Of a DNA stretch of 26,750 bases, positions 1 to 7,500 are shown piece after piece. Under the pieces are notes generated by a model. That model saw nothing but the letters and a program-made list of their open reading frames with translations, ran no database searches and was not told the DNA's origin. The stretch spans positions 1-26,750 of the forward strand of contig JALNXB010000028.1 of assembly GCA_023230585.1 (NCBI GenBank), read 5' to 3'. A program made the position numbers and the translations under genes. Every line of letters starts with the position of its first letter. The first letter of the stretch is position 1. The DNA comes from a bacterium (GTDB lineage: Bacteria; Ratteibacteria; UBA8468; B48-G9; JAFGKM01).

Positions 1-88
1 CTCACCCTTCTGCATAGAAGACATCTCCGAAGGGCTTAACAGGCTCAGAGTAGGGGAACAAAAGGCTTAAACCTTTTGTTAACAGCCC
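1..88. repeat. Intergenic repeat module A, copy 1
   Basis: This 88-bp block recurs at 26318-26405 with 84 of 88 positions identical and no gaps. It contains an inverted repeat AACAAAAGG (57-65) / CCTTTTGTT (72-80) with a 6-nt loop, and an inner pair CCCTTC/GAAGGG. No open frame is conserved, so it looks like a non-coding dispersed repeat. The left part of its larger hairpin is cut off by the window start. The following stretch, 89-201, shows nothing recognisable. Confidence 0.85.
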
Positions 89-201
89 GATTCTTGCTTG
101 AGTTGTAGTAGCACCTCGTAATTCGTTCCTAAACACATACTTTTTTACTGGAAGAAAAAGCAAAAAAATAATAAGGATAAATACGAGAGATTCCCCCTAT
201 A

Positions 202-288
202 TGTCATTCCGGACTTGATCCGGAATCTCGTTTTTCTTGCTACTAGCGTGGGTTACATTAGAGATCCTGAAACAAGTTCAGGATGACA
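202..288. repeat. REPIN-like repeat module B, copy 1 (87 bp)
   Basis: This 87-bp element has two hairpins in inverted arrangement. The left one is ATTCCGGA-CTTGA-TCCGGAAT (206-226), followed by a T-run at 231-235. The right one is ATCCTGAA-ACAAG-TTCAGGAT. Its outer 28 bp form imperfect terminal inverted repeats (TGTCAT...ATCTC and its diverged complement, about 21 of 28 matching). A same-length copy lies at 22452-22538, and a copy cut by the window end starts at 26688. The layout resembles REPINs or MITEs. It encodes no protein and ends just upstream of the HPr-like gene. Confidence 0.85.
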
Positions 289-363
289 AGTTGGTGCGTT
301 TGGGCGATAAAATGGGCTGTTAGAAGGCATTTACAAATAAGCAAAAAGCTTTGGGAGAAGAAA

Positions 364-1692
364 ATGAAAAATTCAGAATCTTTAATAAAAATACTTACCC
401 CAAATGAGATAGAAGAAGAGTTTATTCCTCAATTAGAATCAAGCACAAAAGAACTATTTAAAGTCCTGTCAAAATTTAGGTACCTAAAAAATTATCCAAG
501 TAGAGAGATGGTCTTTTCTATTATGAAAGAAGTTGATAGGATAGAAACTTTTTTAGATGACGTTGGGGCTTCTCTAAATAAAAGATTTTCTTATTTTAGG
601 AAATTAATTGCATCTATTAGGTGGATGAATATTGTTATTTTCCAAGGTATCCATATACTTATCAGGTTTGATAGTTATATGTTAGAATTAAAAGAGAATG
701 ATAAGAAAAAGTTTATACAAGAGCTGAGTGAAACCGTTAACCGATGTTTGACCGACCTTAAAATCTTAATAAAAGAACTTCAGGCAGATGCCATTAAGAT
801 AGGCGTTAAAAAACCTTCTGTTAAACCTTCAAATAAAACTTTCTCAGCAGAAATTCAACAAAAATTGTTGCCTCAAGATATAGATGTTTTTGTTGCAAAA
901 GAAACAGGTGAAGCAAGTATAGATATTCTTGTAAAATTCTTGGAAAGTCTCGAATTCTTTAACACCTTTTTCTGCCAAAATAATGCCGATGTTCATTATA
1001 CAGAGGAGTCTTTTGAACATTATAGGTCAATTTTTAACCGACTTGAATCTCTTTATGATACTTATCTTAGAAACGCTGAAATTGAAAAAGACCATCCACT
1101 TCTTAGAGGCGTAAGAAGTTCTATTGCTGTTACACTCCATCTTCTTGAGATGGGAAAAGCGCTCGCCCATTTTTATGAAAGACACGGTGAAAGTCTTTTA
1201 GAAATGAAACCTTCTTTAAAAAAATCAAACTTTGCCAACAAGAAAGATATAGATTCGGTAATGAAGGATTTTCTGATTCATTACAGTATCTTTTTTCTAA
1301 ATAATGGAAGAGATTTTGCTTCAACAGTATTTAAAAAAATGGGTAAAGACGCAGATGAATACATATATACTACCAAAATGCTTAATGTTCAATCTCATAG
1401 GTTGGAAGATTTTCATTTAAGACCAATTATGCCAGTAACTCAAATTGCAAACAAATACAAATTGAATACATATCTCTACCAGAACAGAAACAAGTATAAC
1501 CTTAAAAGCGCTATAGAAATGGCTATTGCAATTCCAGATATAAGAGATGACCTTGAAAAGAGTAATATTGATATGATAGTTCAGGGTCCTCGAAAGGCTG
1601 TTGAAGAAATTGCTAAGTTTTTTTATGACAAGTGTGGTGCTATTGAAAAACCTATTGTTTGTGATAAGACTTTCTCGCCTCAAAGTTTTTAA
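364..1692 (+). CDS. Uncharacterised protein with C-terminal HPr-like domain
   Basis: A 442-residue protein. Residues 1 to about 340 are helix-rich, with no signal peptide or membrane segment, and I do not recognise them. Residues about 346-436 look like HPr, the PTS phosphocarrier. There is an FHLRP motif like the GLHARP active site (His351), then QIANKYK, then NLKSAIEMAIAI like the regulatory Ser46 region (Ser382), and a final V-E-E-I-A-K-F-F helix. The His351-Ser382 spacing of 31 equals that of His15-Ser46 in HPr. HPr proteins are normally about 85-90 residues, so this is an unusual fusion. I chose ATG 364 (GGGAGAAG upstream); an in-frame upstream ATG at 283 lies in repeat B. It precedes rhaB by 246 bp. 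Possible role: a regulatory phosphoprotein in sugar control (inference). No EI or HPr kinase is in view. Confidence 0.75.
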   Translation: MKNSESLIKILTPNEIEEEFIPQLESSTKELFKVLSKFRYLKNYPSREMVFSIMKEVDRIETFLDDVGASLNKRFSYFRKLIASIRWMNIVIFQGIHILIRFDSYMLELKENDKKKFIQELSETVNRCLTDLKILIKELQADAIKIGVKKPSVKPSNKTFSAEIQQKLLPQDIDVFVAKETGEASIDILVKFLESLEFFNTFFCQNNADVHYTEESFEHYRSIFNRLESLYDTYLRNAEIEKDHPLLRGVRSSIAVTLHLLEMGKALAHFYERHGESLLEMKPSLKKSNFANKKDIDSVMKDFLIHYSIFFLNNGRDFASTVFKKMGKDADEYIYTTKMLNVQSHRLEDFHLRPIMPVTQIANKYKLNTYLYQNRNKYNLKSAIEMAIAIPDIRDDLEKSNIDMIVQGPRKAVEEIAKFFYDKCGAIEKPIVCDKTFSPQSF

Positions 1693-1903
1693 TGCCTTTT
1701 GTTGGTTACCAAGATAATTACATCGGTTTTCATCTCGCAATTCGTTTATATTATATACTTTTTTCTAAGGCCTGACCTTCAGAACGTTTGCAGATTAATA
1801 GGCACGGATGAGCCTACGTGTTTTATCTTATCTCCGTGGTGGGAGGAAGAGTTAGTCAATAAAATATTAATAATACTAAAAAAATGTTCCTTTTTTTTTA
1901 TAT

Positions 1904-1932
1904 TTGACTTTAAGTTAAATATAGATTAAATT
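1904..1932 (+). promoter_or_regulatory. Candidate promoter for rhaB and the C1 gene run
   Basis: TTGACT (1904-1909), 17 bp, then TAAATT (1927-1932). The predicted start site falls at or next to the rhaB ATG (1939), and no Shine-Dalgarno sequence precedes that ATG, so a leaderless or near-leaderless mRNA is possible. The surrounding gap (1693-1938) has no convincing gene; a 76-codon open frame there lacks any family features. AT-rich DNA gives such matches by chance, so the call is weak. Confidence 0.35.
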
Positions 1933-1938
1933 ATACTT

Positions 1939-3447
1939 ATGGAAACAAAAAAAATTCTCGCAATTGACCTTGGGGCAGAAACAGGGAGAGGTGTACTTGG
2001 TGAGTTTAATGGAGATAAACTGAACATTAAAGAACTCCATAGATTCCCTTCGCATAATGTACGACTCCATTCTCATATATATTGGGATGCTCTTGGTATC
2101 TTTTCTGAAATAAAGAAGATTATCTCTATTGCTAAACAAGAAGGAAATATTGAAGGGATTGGTATTACTACTTGGGGAGTAGATTTTGGGCTTTTTGGAG
2201 ACAACGGGTTGCTATTATCCACCCCTTTTCATTATAGGGATGGTCGCACTCAAGGAGTTCCAGAAGAGGTATTCAATACTGTTTCACAAGAAAAACTCTT
2301 TGAAAAGACAGGTCTTCAAACTATTCCTATCTCTTCGCTTTTTCAGTTATATGCAACAAAAAAAGAGTTTCCTTACTTAGTTGATAATGCAAAAAAACTT
2401 CTTTTTATGCCTGATATCTTCAATTATTTTCTTACAGGTGAACAAGTTTCTGAATATACCATAGCAAGCACATCTGCTATGTATAACTCTAATGGACACG
2501 GGCAGATGCGGGCTCCAAGAGGGAATTGGAACTATGATATACTTGAACAACTTGGGTTACCCGGGAATATTCTTGCAGATGTTATTTCTCCCGGAACTTT
2601 TATAGCAAACGTTTCTAATGAAATAAAGGAAGATACAGGTTGTGGGGATATACCTGTTTATGCGGTATGTTGCCACGATACTGCTTCTGCTGTTGTGGGA
2701 GTACCTGCTGGCGAAACTGTCTGGGGGTACATATCTTCTGGTACGTGGTCTTTACTTGGAGTTGAGACAGCAAATCCTGTGTTAAACGAAAAGAGTTACA
2801 ATTATAATTTCTCAAATGAAGGCGGTTACGGTGGAAGTATAAGGTTTTTAAAGAACATAATGGGGCTGTGGATATGGCAGGAATGTAGGAGAGAATGGAT
2901 TAAAGAAGGGACAGAGCATTCTTACCTTGAGATGACTGAAATGGCTGACAAAGCAAAACCTTTTACTGCTTTTATTGATATCAACAGAAATGAATTTCTA
3001 TTTCCAGGAAATATGGTAGAAAAAATACAGTCTTTTTGTAAGAAAACTGGACAAGAAGTCCCTGAAGGTGTTGCGTCTATCACAAGAGTTATTCTTGAAA
3101 GTCTTGCGATGGAATATAAATTTGCTTTTGAAAATCTTGAAGACGCTATAAATAATAAGGTCGAGTCTCTCCATATTGTTGGAGGTGGTTCTCAAAATAG
3201 GCTTCTGTCACAATTTACTGCTTCTGCTACAAAAAAGACAGTAATGGCAGGTCCTGTAGAAGCGACCTCTGCTGGTAATCTTCTTGTTCAGATGATGGCA
3301 AAAAAAGTAATATCTAATTTAACTCAGTTGAGAGAAGTTGTTAGAAACTCTTTTCCTCTTTTTCTTTATCAACCAAAAGAGACTGCCCTTTGGGACCAGC
3401 ATTACGAAACTTACAAAAGATTAAAAGATGTCAGCAAAGGATTTTGA
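1939..3447 (+). CDS. rhaB: Rhamnulokinase (FGGY carbohydrate kinase)
   Basis: A 502-residue cytosolic FGGY-family kinase, close to the usual length of RhaB (about 490). It would phosphorylate L-rhamnulose to L-rhamnulose-1-phosphate with ATP. Seen: the N-terminal ATPase-fold start ILAIDLGAETGRG, the ITTWGVDFGL segment near residue 75, SSGTWSLLG near 266, the RhaB-typical GLWIWQECRREW near 308, and a C-terminal HIVGGGSQNRLL nucleotide-site motif. A kinase for L-fuculose or another deoxyketose cannot be excluded. No rhamnose isomerase or aldolase gene is in the window. It overlaps fchA by 20 bp, so it is probably co-transcribed with the C1 genes, an unusual pairing. No Shine-Dalgarno is visible before its ATG. 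Confidence 0.88.
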   Translation: METKKILAIDLGAETGRGVLGEFNGDKLNIKELHRFPSHNVRLHSHIYWDALGIFSEIKKIISIAKQEGNIEGIGITTWGVDFGLFGDNGLLLSTPFHYRDGRTQGVPEEVFNTVSQEKLFEKTGLQTIPISSLFQLYATKKEFPYLVDNAKKLLFMPDIFNYFLTGEQVSEYTIASTSAMYNSNGHGQMRAPRGNWNYDILEQLGLPGNILADVISPGTFIANVSNEIKEDTGCGDIPVYAVCCHDTASAVVGVPAGETVWGYISSGTWSLLGVETANPVLNEKSYNYNFSNEGGYGGSIRFLKNIMGLWIWQECRREWIKEGTEHSYLEMTEMADKAKPFTAFIDINRNEFLFPGNMVEKIQSFCKKTGQEVPEGVASITRVILESLAMEYKFAFENLEDAINNKVESLHIVGGGSQNRLLSQFTASATKKTVMAGPVEATSAGNLLVQMMAKKVISNLTQLREVVRNSFPLFLYQPKETALWDQHYETYKRLKDVSKGF

Positions 3448-4033
3448 TTATCTAAACCAGTCAATTAAAACCTATCTCTTAAAACTCTCACAGAAGACAC
3501 CTTTTCCAGGTGGTGGTAGCGTTGTTGCTTTAATAGGTTCTCTTAGTTCGGCACTAATAAATATGGTTTTAAATTATACATTAGGTAAAGAAAAGTATGC
3601 CTCCTATCAAGACGAACTTATAAACATTAAAGAAGAGAACGATAAAATACTCGAAAAGTTTTCACAATATATAGAAGAAGATAGTAGACTCTATTTTAAT
3701 ATAAGAGAATATACCAAAAAGAACCCTCCTTTAGCTAACAAATACTTGATAGAATCTGTATATCTACATTTTGATATTTGTAAAGAAATAATAAAAATAA
3801 TTTCTTTTGCCGATAAACTTATAAGTAAAGGTAATAGATACCTTGTTTCTGATGCAATTATTGCTTCAAAACTTGCTTTTACAACTTTTAAAATAGCTAA
3901 AACAAGTATTCTGGTCAACATAAAATGTATTGATGATATAAATGTTTTAAAAAAAGTTCTTTTAGATGTAGAAAAGTTAGAAGAAAAGATAGAAGATTTG
4001 TATAAAAAGACAACCCTTCTTATGGATGAATAG
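3428..4033 (+). CDS. fchA: Methenyl-THF cyclohydrolase (FchA, cyclodeaminase family)
   Basis: A 201-residue helical protein of the formiminotransferase-cyclodeaminase C-terminal family, full length for FchA. The diagnostic TPFPGGGSVVALIGSLSSA segment sits near residues 25-43. FchA-type proteins interconvert 5,10-methenyl-THF and 10-formyl-THF in folate-based Wood-Ljungdahl and glycine-fermenting bacteria. A free-standing formimino-THF cyclodeaminase of histidine breakdown is the alternative, but the position directly before folD and the reductase genes favours cyclohydrolase. The ATG lies inside the 3' end of rhaB with only a weak ribosome binding site, so translational coupling is likely. 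Its job may be essential here because the adjacent FolD has lost its cyclohydrolase lysine. Confidence 0.87.
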   Translation: MSAKDFDYLNQSIKTYLLKLSQKTPFPGGGSVVALIGSLSSALINMVLNYTLGKEKYASYQDELINIKEENDKILEKFSQYIEEDSRLYFNIREYTKKNPPLANKYLIESVYLHFDICKEIIKIISFADKLISKGNRYLVSDAIIASKLAFTTFKIAKTSILVNIKCIDDINVLKKVLLDVEKLEEKIEDLYKKTTLLMDE

Positions 4034-4044
4034 TGAGGATAATT

Positions 4045-4902
4045 ATGAAAGCTAATATTATTGATGGTAGAGCCATTGCTGAAAGAATTGAAAAAGAACT
4101 CTTAAAAGAATTGTTGTTTTTATCTGAAAAAAAAATAGTTCCAAAATTGGTAACTATTCAGGTAGGAGAAAATCCAGCAAGTAGTGTTTACGTGAAACAA
4201 CAGAGAAATAGATGTAAAAAAGTTGGTATATCTTATGAGTTGAGGAGTTTTAGTGACACCTTAACTGAAGAAGAGATTCTTAAAGAAATAGAAAAAACTA
4301 ATCTTGATAATTCTGTTACTGGTATAATTGTGCAACTACCTTTACCTGTTGGTATTGATAGTAAAAAAATTCAAGCGACTATTTCGTCATCTAAAGATGT
4401 GGAAGGAGTAAATCCTTTTAATATGGGTTGGGTTGTTTATGGGAAACCAATCTTTGTTCCGTGTACTGCTTTCGCTGTTATGGAATGTATTGAATCTGTT
4501 GGGGTTGACCTCTACGGTAAAGAAGCGGTTGTTGTTGGGCATAGTAATATTGTGGGGAAACCAGTATCTTTACTACTTCTTGAAAAATTTGCTACGGTAT
4601 CAATATGTCATATTGCTACAAGTGAAACTGGAAAACTTCAAGAATATGTTAATAGAGCAGATATACTTATAAGCGCTGTTGGCAAACCTAACGTAATTTT
4701 AGGGAACTGGGTTAAAGAAGACGCTATTGTTATTGATGTTGGAATAAACAGGGTTGGAGATAAACTTGTTGGAGATGTAGAATTTGAGGAAGCCGTCAAT
4801 AAAGCTTCTCATATAACTCCAGTTCCGGGAGGAGTAGGTCCTATTACAAATGCAATTCTTTTGAGAAATGTTGTAAAGGCGGCGAAATGGAAGGCAATAT
4901 AA
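4045..4902 (+). CDS. folD: Methylene-THF dehydrogenase FolD with Lys-to-Gln at cyclohydrolase site
   Basis: A 285-residue, full-length FolD-family protein. Family blocks in order: ASSVYVKQQR near 45-54, IIVQLPLP, DVEGVNPFNMG, PCTAFAVMECIE, VVVGHSNIVGKP, ADILISAVGKP and HITPVPGGVGPITNAILL. FolD normally has Tyr-x-x-x-Lys; here it is Tyr49-Val-Lys-Gln-Gln53, so the general catalytic Lys is Gln. In human MTHFD1 the matching K56Q change is remembered as keeping dehydrogenase but losing cyclohydrolase activity. VGHS replaces the common VGRS, whose Arg binds the NADP 2'-phosphate, so NAD may be preferred (inference). ATG 4045 is preferred over GTG 4033 because GAGG (4035-4038) precedes it. It lies 11 bp after fchA and overlaps the next gene by 16 bp. 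Confidence 0.92.
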   Translation: MKANIIDGRAIAERIEKELLKELLFLSEKKIVPKLVTIQVGENPASSVYVKQQRNRCKKVGISYELRSFSDTLTEEEILKEIEKTNLDNSVTGIIVQLPLPVGIDSKKIQATISSSKDVEGVNPFNMGWVVYGKPIFVPCTAFAVMECIESVGVDLYGKEAVVVGHSNIVGKPVSLLLLEKFATVSICHIATSETGKLQEYVNRADILISAVGKPNVILGNWVKEDAIVIDVGINRVGDKLVGDVEFEEAVNKASHITPVPGGVGPITNAILLRNVVKAAKWKAI

Positions 4903-6887
4903 CAATTGATTATACAAAATATAAACTTAAACCAGTAGAAGAAATTAAAAAACTCGTTGAAGGTTTAATCACTATACAGATTTTGATATGTGAGAAATGT
5001 TATAAGGAATTTAGTTCTGATATAAAACCAGAATGTCAAAAGATACGAAATATTCTTGAGAGTTGTGGTGTAACTCTTGTTAAGTGTGTGGCTGTTCCTT
5101 TCTTGTGTAACAATTATCTAACAAAAGAAATCCTTTCAAATATAGACCCGGATATACCCATAGGGGTAGTGGCTTGTGGTATAGGAATCCAGTTTGTTTC
5201 TGGCAGGTTTTCAAATAGAAAGGTTTTAACATTAACCAATACAGTTTCTCATAGCGACAATTTAACAAGTATAAGAGGTTCCCACGGAATATCTTTAGGT
5301 AAAGAACTATGTGCTTCTTGTGGACAGTGTTATCTTGGTTCCACGGGTGGAATTTGCCCGGTAATAGATTGCGCAAAAAGTCTTCTAAACGGACCTTGCG
5401 GTGGGACAGATAAAAATGGAATGTGTGAGGTTGACCCAACAAAAAAGTGTGCCTGGGTTGAGATATATGAAAGATTGCAAAAACAGAAAAGAACTATTTC
5501 TAATGTACCTGAAACAAGAGATTATAATATATTTCCTTATGATGAAGAAGCAAAAATTTCAATTAATAATAAAAATAGAAGAAACGAAGGTTTTTATGGT
5601 GGGCTTTACCCTGAAGATAATAAAGCAAGTATTTCTCAAATCCCTATAAGAACTTTCCCTCCACCAGAAAAATTATATATATTTCTTTCACAACATATAG
5701 GTCTACCAGCAAAACCTATTGTAAACGAAGGTGAAAAAATAAAAAAAGGTCAAAAGATAGGGGAATCTACAGGTTTTATCTCTTCTCATATCCATTCAGG
5801 GGTGAGTGGAAAGGTTCTTTCTATTACAGAAAAAAGACACCCTATCACCAACAAAAAAGAGATTGCTCTGGTGGTCGAAAACGATGGTCTTGAGACCCTT
5901 GATGATTCAGTATATCCCTTGGAAAACTGGGAATCTCTTGGGAAGGAAGAAATTATTACATTCTTGTTAGATAAAGGGCTGGTGGGTTTGGGTGGTGCTA
6001 TGTTTCCTTCTGTTGCAAAATTGTCACCTCCAAAACCTGTTGATACTTTGATTATAAACGGTTCTGAATGTGAGCCCCACCTTAGCGGAGATAACCGTTT
6101 GATGTGCGAGTATCCAGAAGATATTCTTAAAGGTGTTTCTGTTATAGAAAAAATTCTTGACGTAAAAAGAACCTTTTTTTGTGTAGAAGATAATAAAGAA
6201 GAGGCTTACCAAAATATAAAAAAATGTTCAACCCCATCCGTAAATATTTTGAAATTAAAAACCAAATACCCTCAAGGCGCTGAGAGGATGCTTATCAGAA
6301 GGAGTATAAACAGGACTGTTCCTCCAGATGGATTGCCTTTTGATGTTGGGGTGGTTGTTTTTAATGTAGCCACAGCATACAGTATCTACAAAGCAGTGTA
6401 TGAGGGACTGCCACTTATTGAAAGGGTTGTTACTGTTGATGGAGAAGGCGTTTCTGGAAAAGGTAATTTTTTGATGAAGGTGGGGACTCCTTTAGAAGAC
6501 ATTGCAAGGGTATGTTTTTCGGATTCTTTTGATTTGAGTAATTATGAAGTTAAGATGGGTGGTCCTATGATGGGGGTTTTACAGGAAGATTTGAACTCTT
6601 ATATTGTTAAAGGAACTACCGGGATTATATCCAACAAAAGAAGCCCTGTTGATGTTTCAACAGAACGAGTATGTATAAAATGCGGGAGATGTGTTGATGT
6701 TTGTCCTATGGAATTGTATCCGCACTATTTTGCTTTTTACGGAAAAAAAGGGTTATGGAACAAATGTGTTGAGTATGAAGTTAAAAATTGTATAGAATGC
6801 GGATGTTGCCAGTATATCTGTGCTTCTAAAATAGATATACTGAGTTTAATTAAGAAGGCAAAATTATATGTTGATAACAAAACTTAA
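4887..6887 (+). CDS. MetV-RnfC2 fusion: NADH-oxidising partner of methylene-THF reductase
   Basis: A 666-residue fusion. Residues 1 to about 215 are a MetV-like cysteine-rich domain: C35, C38, C60, C67, C74, C97, then CASCGQCYLGSTGG (142-155), C157, C162, GPCGG (169-173), C180 and C188. Residues about 235-660 are RnfC: a barrel-sandwich start (GGLYPEDNKAS), the FMN/NADH-site loop GLVGLGGAMFPS, INGSECEPHL, an SLBB-like region, and two 4Fe-4S clusters at C596-x2-C-x2-C-x3-C and C635-x2-C-x2-C-x3-C. In acetogens, separate RnfC2, MetV and MetF form a type III methylene-THF reductase; RnfC2 takes electrons from NADH and MetV relays them to MetF. Fusing the first two is unusual. With no other Rnf subunit nearby it is not the membrane Rnf pump. 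It overlaps both neighbours. Confidence 0.87.
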   Translation: MEGNITIDYTKYKLKPVEEIKKLVEGLITIQILICEKCYKEFSSDIKPECQKIRNILESCGVTLVKCVAVPFLCNNYLTKEILSNIDPDIPIGVVACGIGIQFVSGRFSNRKVLTLTNTVSHSDNLTSIRGSHGISLGKELCASCGQCYLGSTGGICPVIDCAKSLLNGPCGGTDKNGMCEVDPTKKCAWVEIYERLQKQKRTISNVPETRDYNIFPYDEEAKISINNKNRRNEGFYGGLYPEDNKASISQIPIRTFPPPEKLYIFLSQHIGLPAKPIVNEGEKIKKGQKIGESTGFISSHIHSGVSGKVLSITEKRHPITNKKEIALVVENDGLETLDDSVYPLENWESLGKEEIITFLLDKGLVGLGGAMFPSVAKLSPPKPVDTLIINGSECEPHLSGDNRLMCEYPEDILKGVSVIEKILDVKRTFFCVEDNKEEAYQNIKKCSTPSVNILKLKTKYPQGAERMLIRRSINRTVPPDGLPFDVGVVVFNVATAYSIYKAVYEGLPLIERVVTVDGEGVSGKGNFLMKVGTPLEDIARVCFSDSFDLSNYEVKMGGPMMGVLQEDLNSYIVKGTTGIISNKRSPVDVSTERVCIKCGRCVDVCPMELYPHYFAFYGKKGLWNKCVEYEVKNCIECGCCQYICASKIDILSLIKKAKLYVDNKT

Positions 6888-7500
6888 AAATAAAGACAAA
6901 TTATTAAAACTTTGCGAAGAAGAGAATTTGTATATCATTAAATGTTTTGGGTGTAAAGAGGTTTTTTTCCCTGAAAAAGATATCAACCTATTTATTGCGG
7001 AAAACGAAGATAAGATAAAAGGAGTTTTAAGGATAGATTACCTTTGCAACCAAGAGTTTGCCTCAGAATATATTAAAAAAAATCTTCCTGCAATCCTTAA
7101 AACTGATAAATTACTTATATTTTCTTGTGGTGTTGGTGTTCAGGTTGTAGCCAAACTTTTAGAAGATAAGGTTGTTTTACCTGGTTGTGACACCTTTTAT
7201 TTGCACGGATTTCAAGGTGTGTCTTCTCAAGATGTTGATTGTGAACAATGCGGGAATTGTTACTTAAATATTACTGGTGGGATATGTCCCTTAACTGCTT
7301 GTGCTAAAGGGTTGTTGAATGGTCCTTGTGGCGGAGCGGACGAGAATGGTAAATGCGAAGTAAACTCAAAAATTGATTGTGGGTGGATTTTGATATATAA
7401 TCGGTTAAACTCAATAAAAACCAGTAACGATAAACTATTTTCTGATATTTCTGTAAGAGATTATAGTCTTATATCTAAAAAGGCAAAAGATGAATTTTGA
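6868..7500 (+). CDS. metV: MetV: iron-sulfur/zinc subunit of methylene-THF reductase
   Basis: A 210-residue cytosolic protein with the MetV cysteine pattern: C26-x2-C29, C60, C87, C125-x2-C128-x2-C131, C140, C145, GPCGG with C154, C163 and C171. MetV relays electrons to the flavin of MetF in acetogenic methylene-THF reductases. It is the second MetV-type domain in the operon, the first being the N-terminus of the gene just upstream. The two share ITGGICP/STGGICP and AK-LLNGPCGG but are otherwise well diverged, so this is an old duplication rather than a frameshift split. ATG 6868 has AAGAAGG upstream and overlaps the preceding stop by 20 bp; its own end overlaps metF by 11 bp. Confidence 0.85.
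   Translation: MLITKLKNKDKLLKLCEEENLYIIKCFGCKEVFFPEKDINLFIAENEDKIKGVLRIDYLCNQEFASEYIKKNLPAILKTDKLLIFSCGVGVQVVAKLLEDKVVLPGCDTFYLHGFQGVSSQDVDCEQCGNCYLNITGGICPLTACAKGLLNGPCGGADENGKCEVNSKIDCGWILIYNRLNSIKTSNDKLFSDISVRDYSLISKKAKDEF

Noticed and set aside
283..363. In-frame N-terminal extension of the HPr-like gene
   Set aside because: Its ATG lies inside repeat module B and has no ribosome binding site; ATG 364 follows GGGAGAAG.
1699..1929. 76-codon open frame between the HPr-like gene and rhaB
   Set aside because: No family features, no ribosome binding site, low-complexity end, and it spans the candidate promoter.
4887..6887. Membrane Rnf complex
   Set aside because: Only an RnfC-type part is present, fused to MetV; no rnfA/B/D/E/G genes are nearby.
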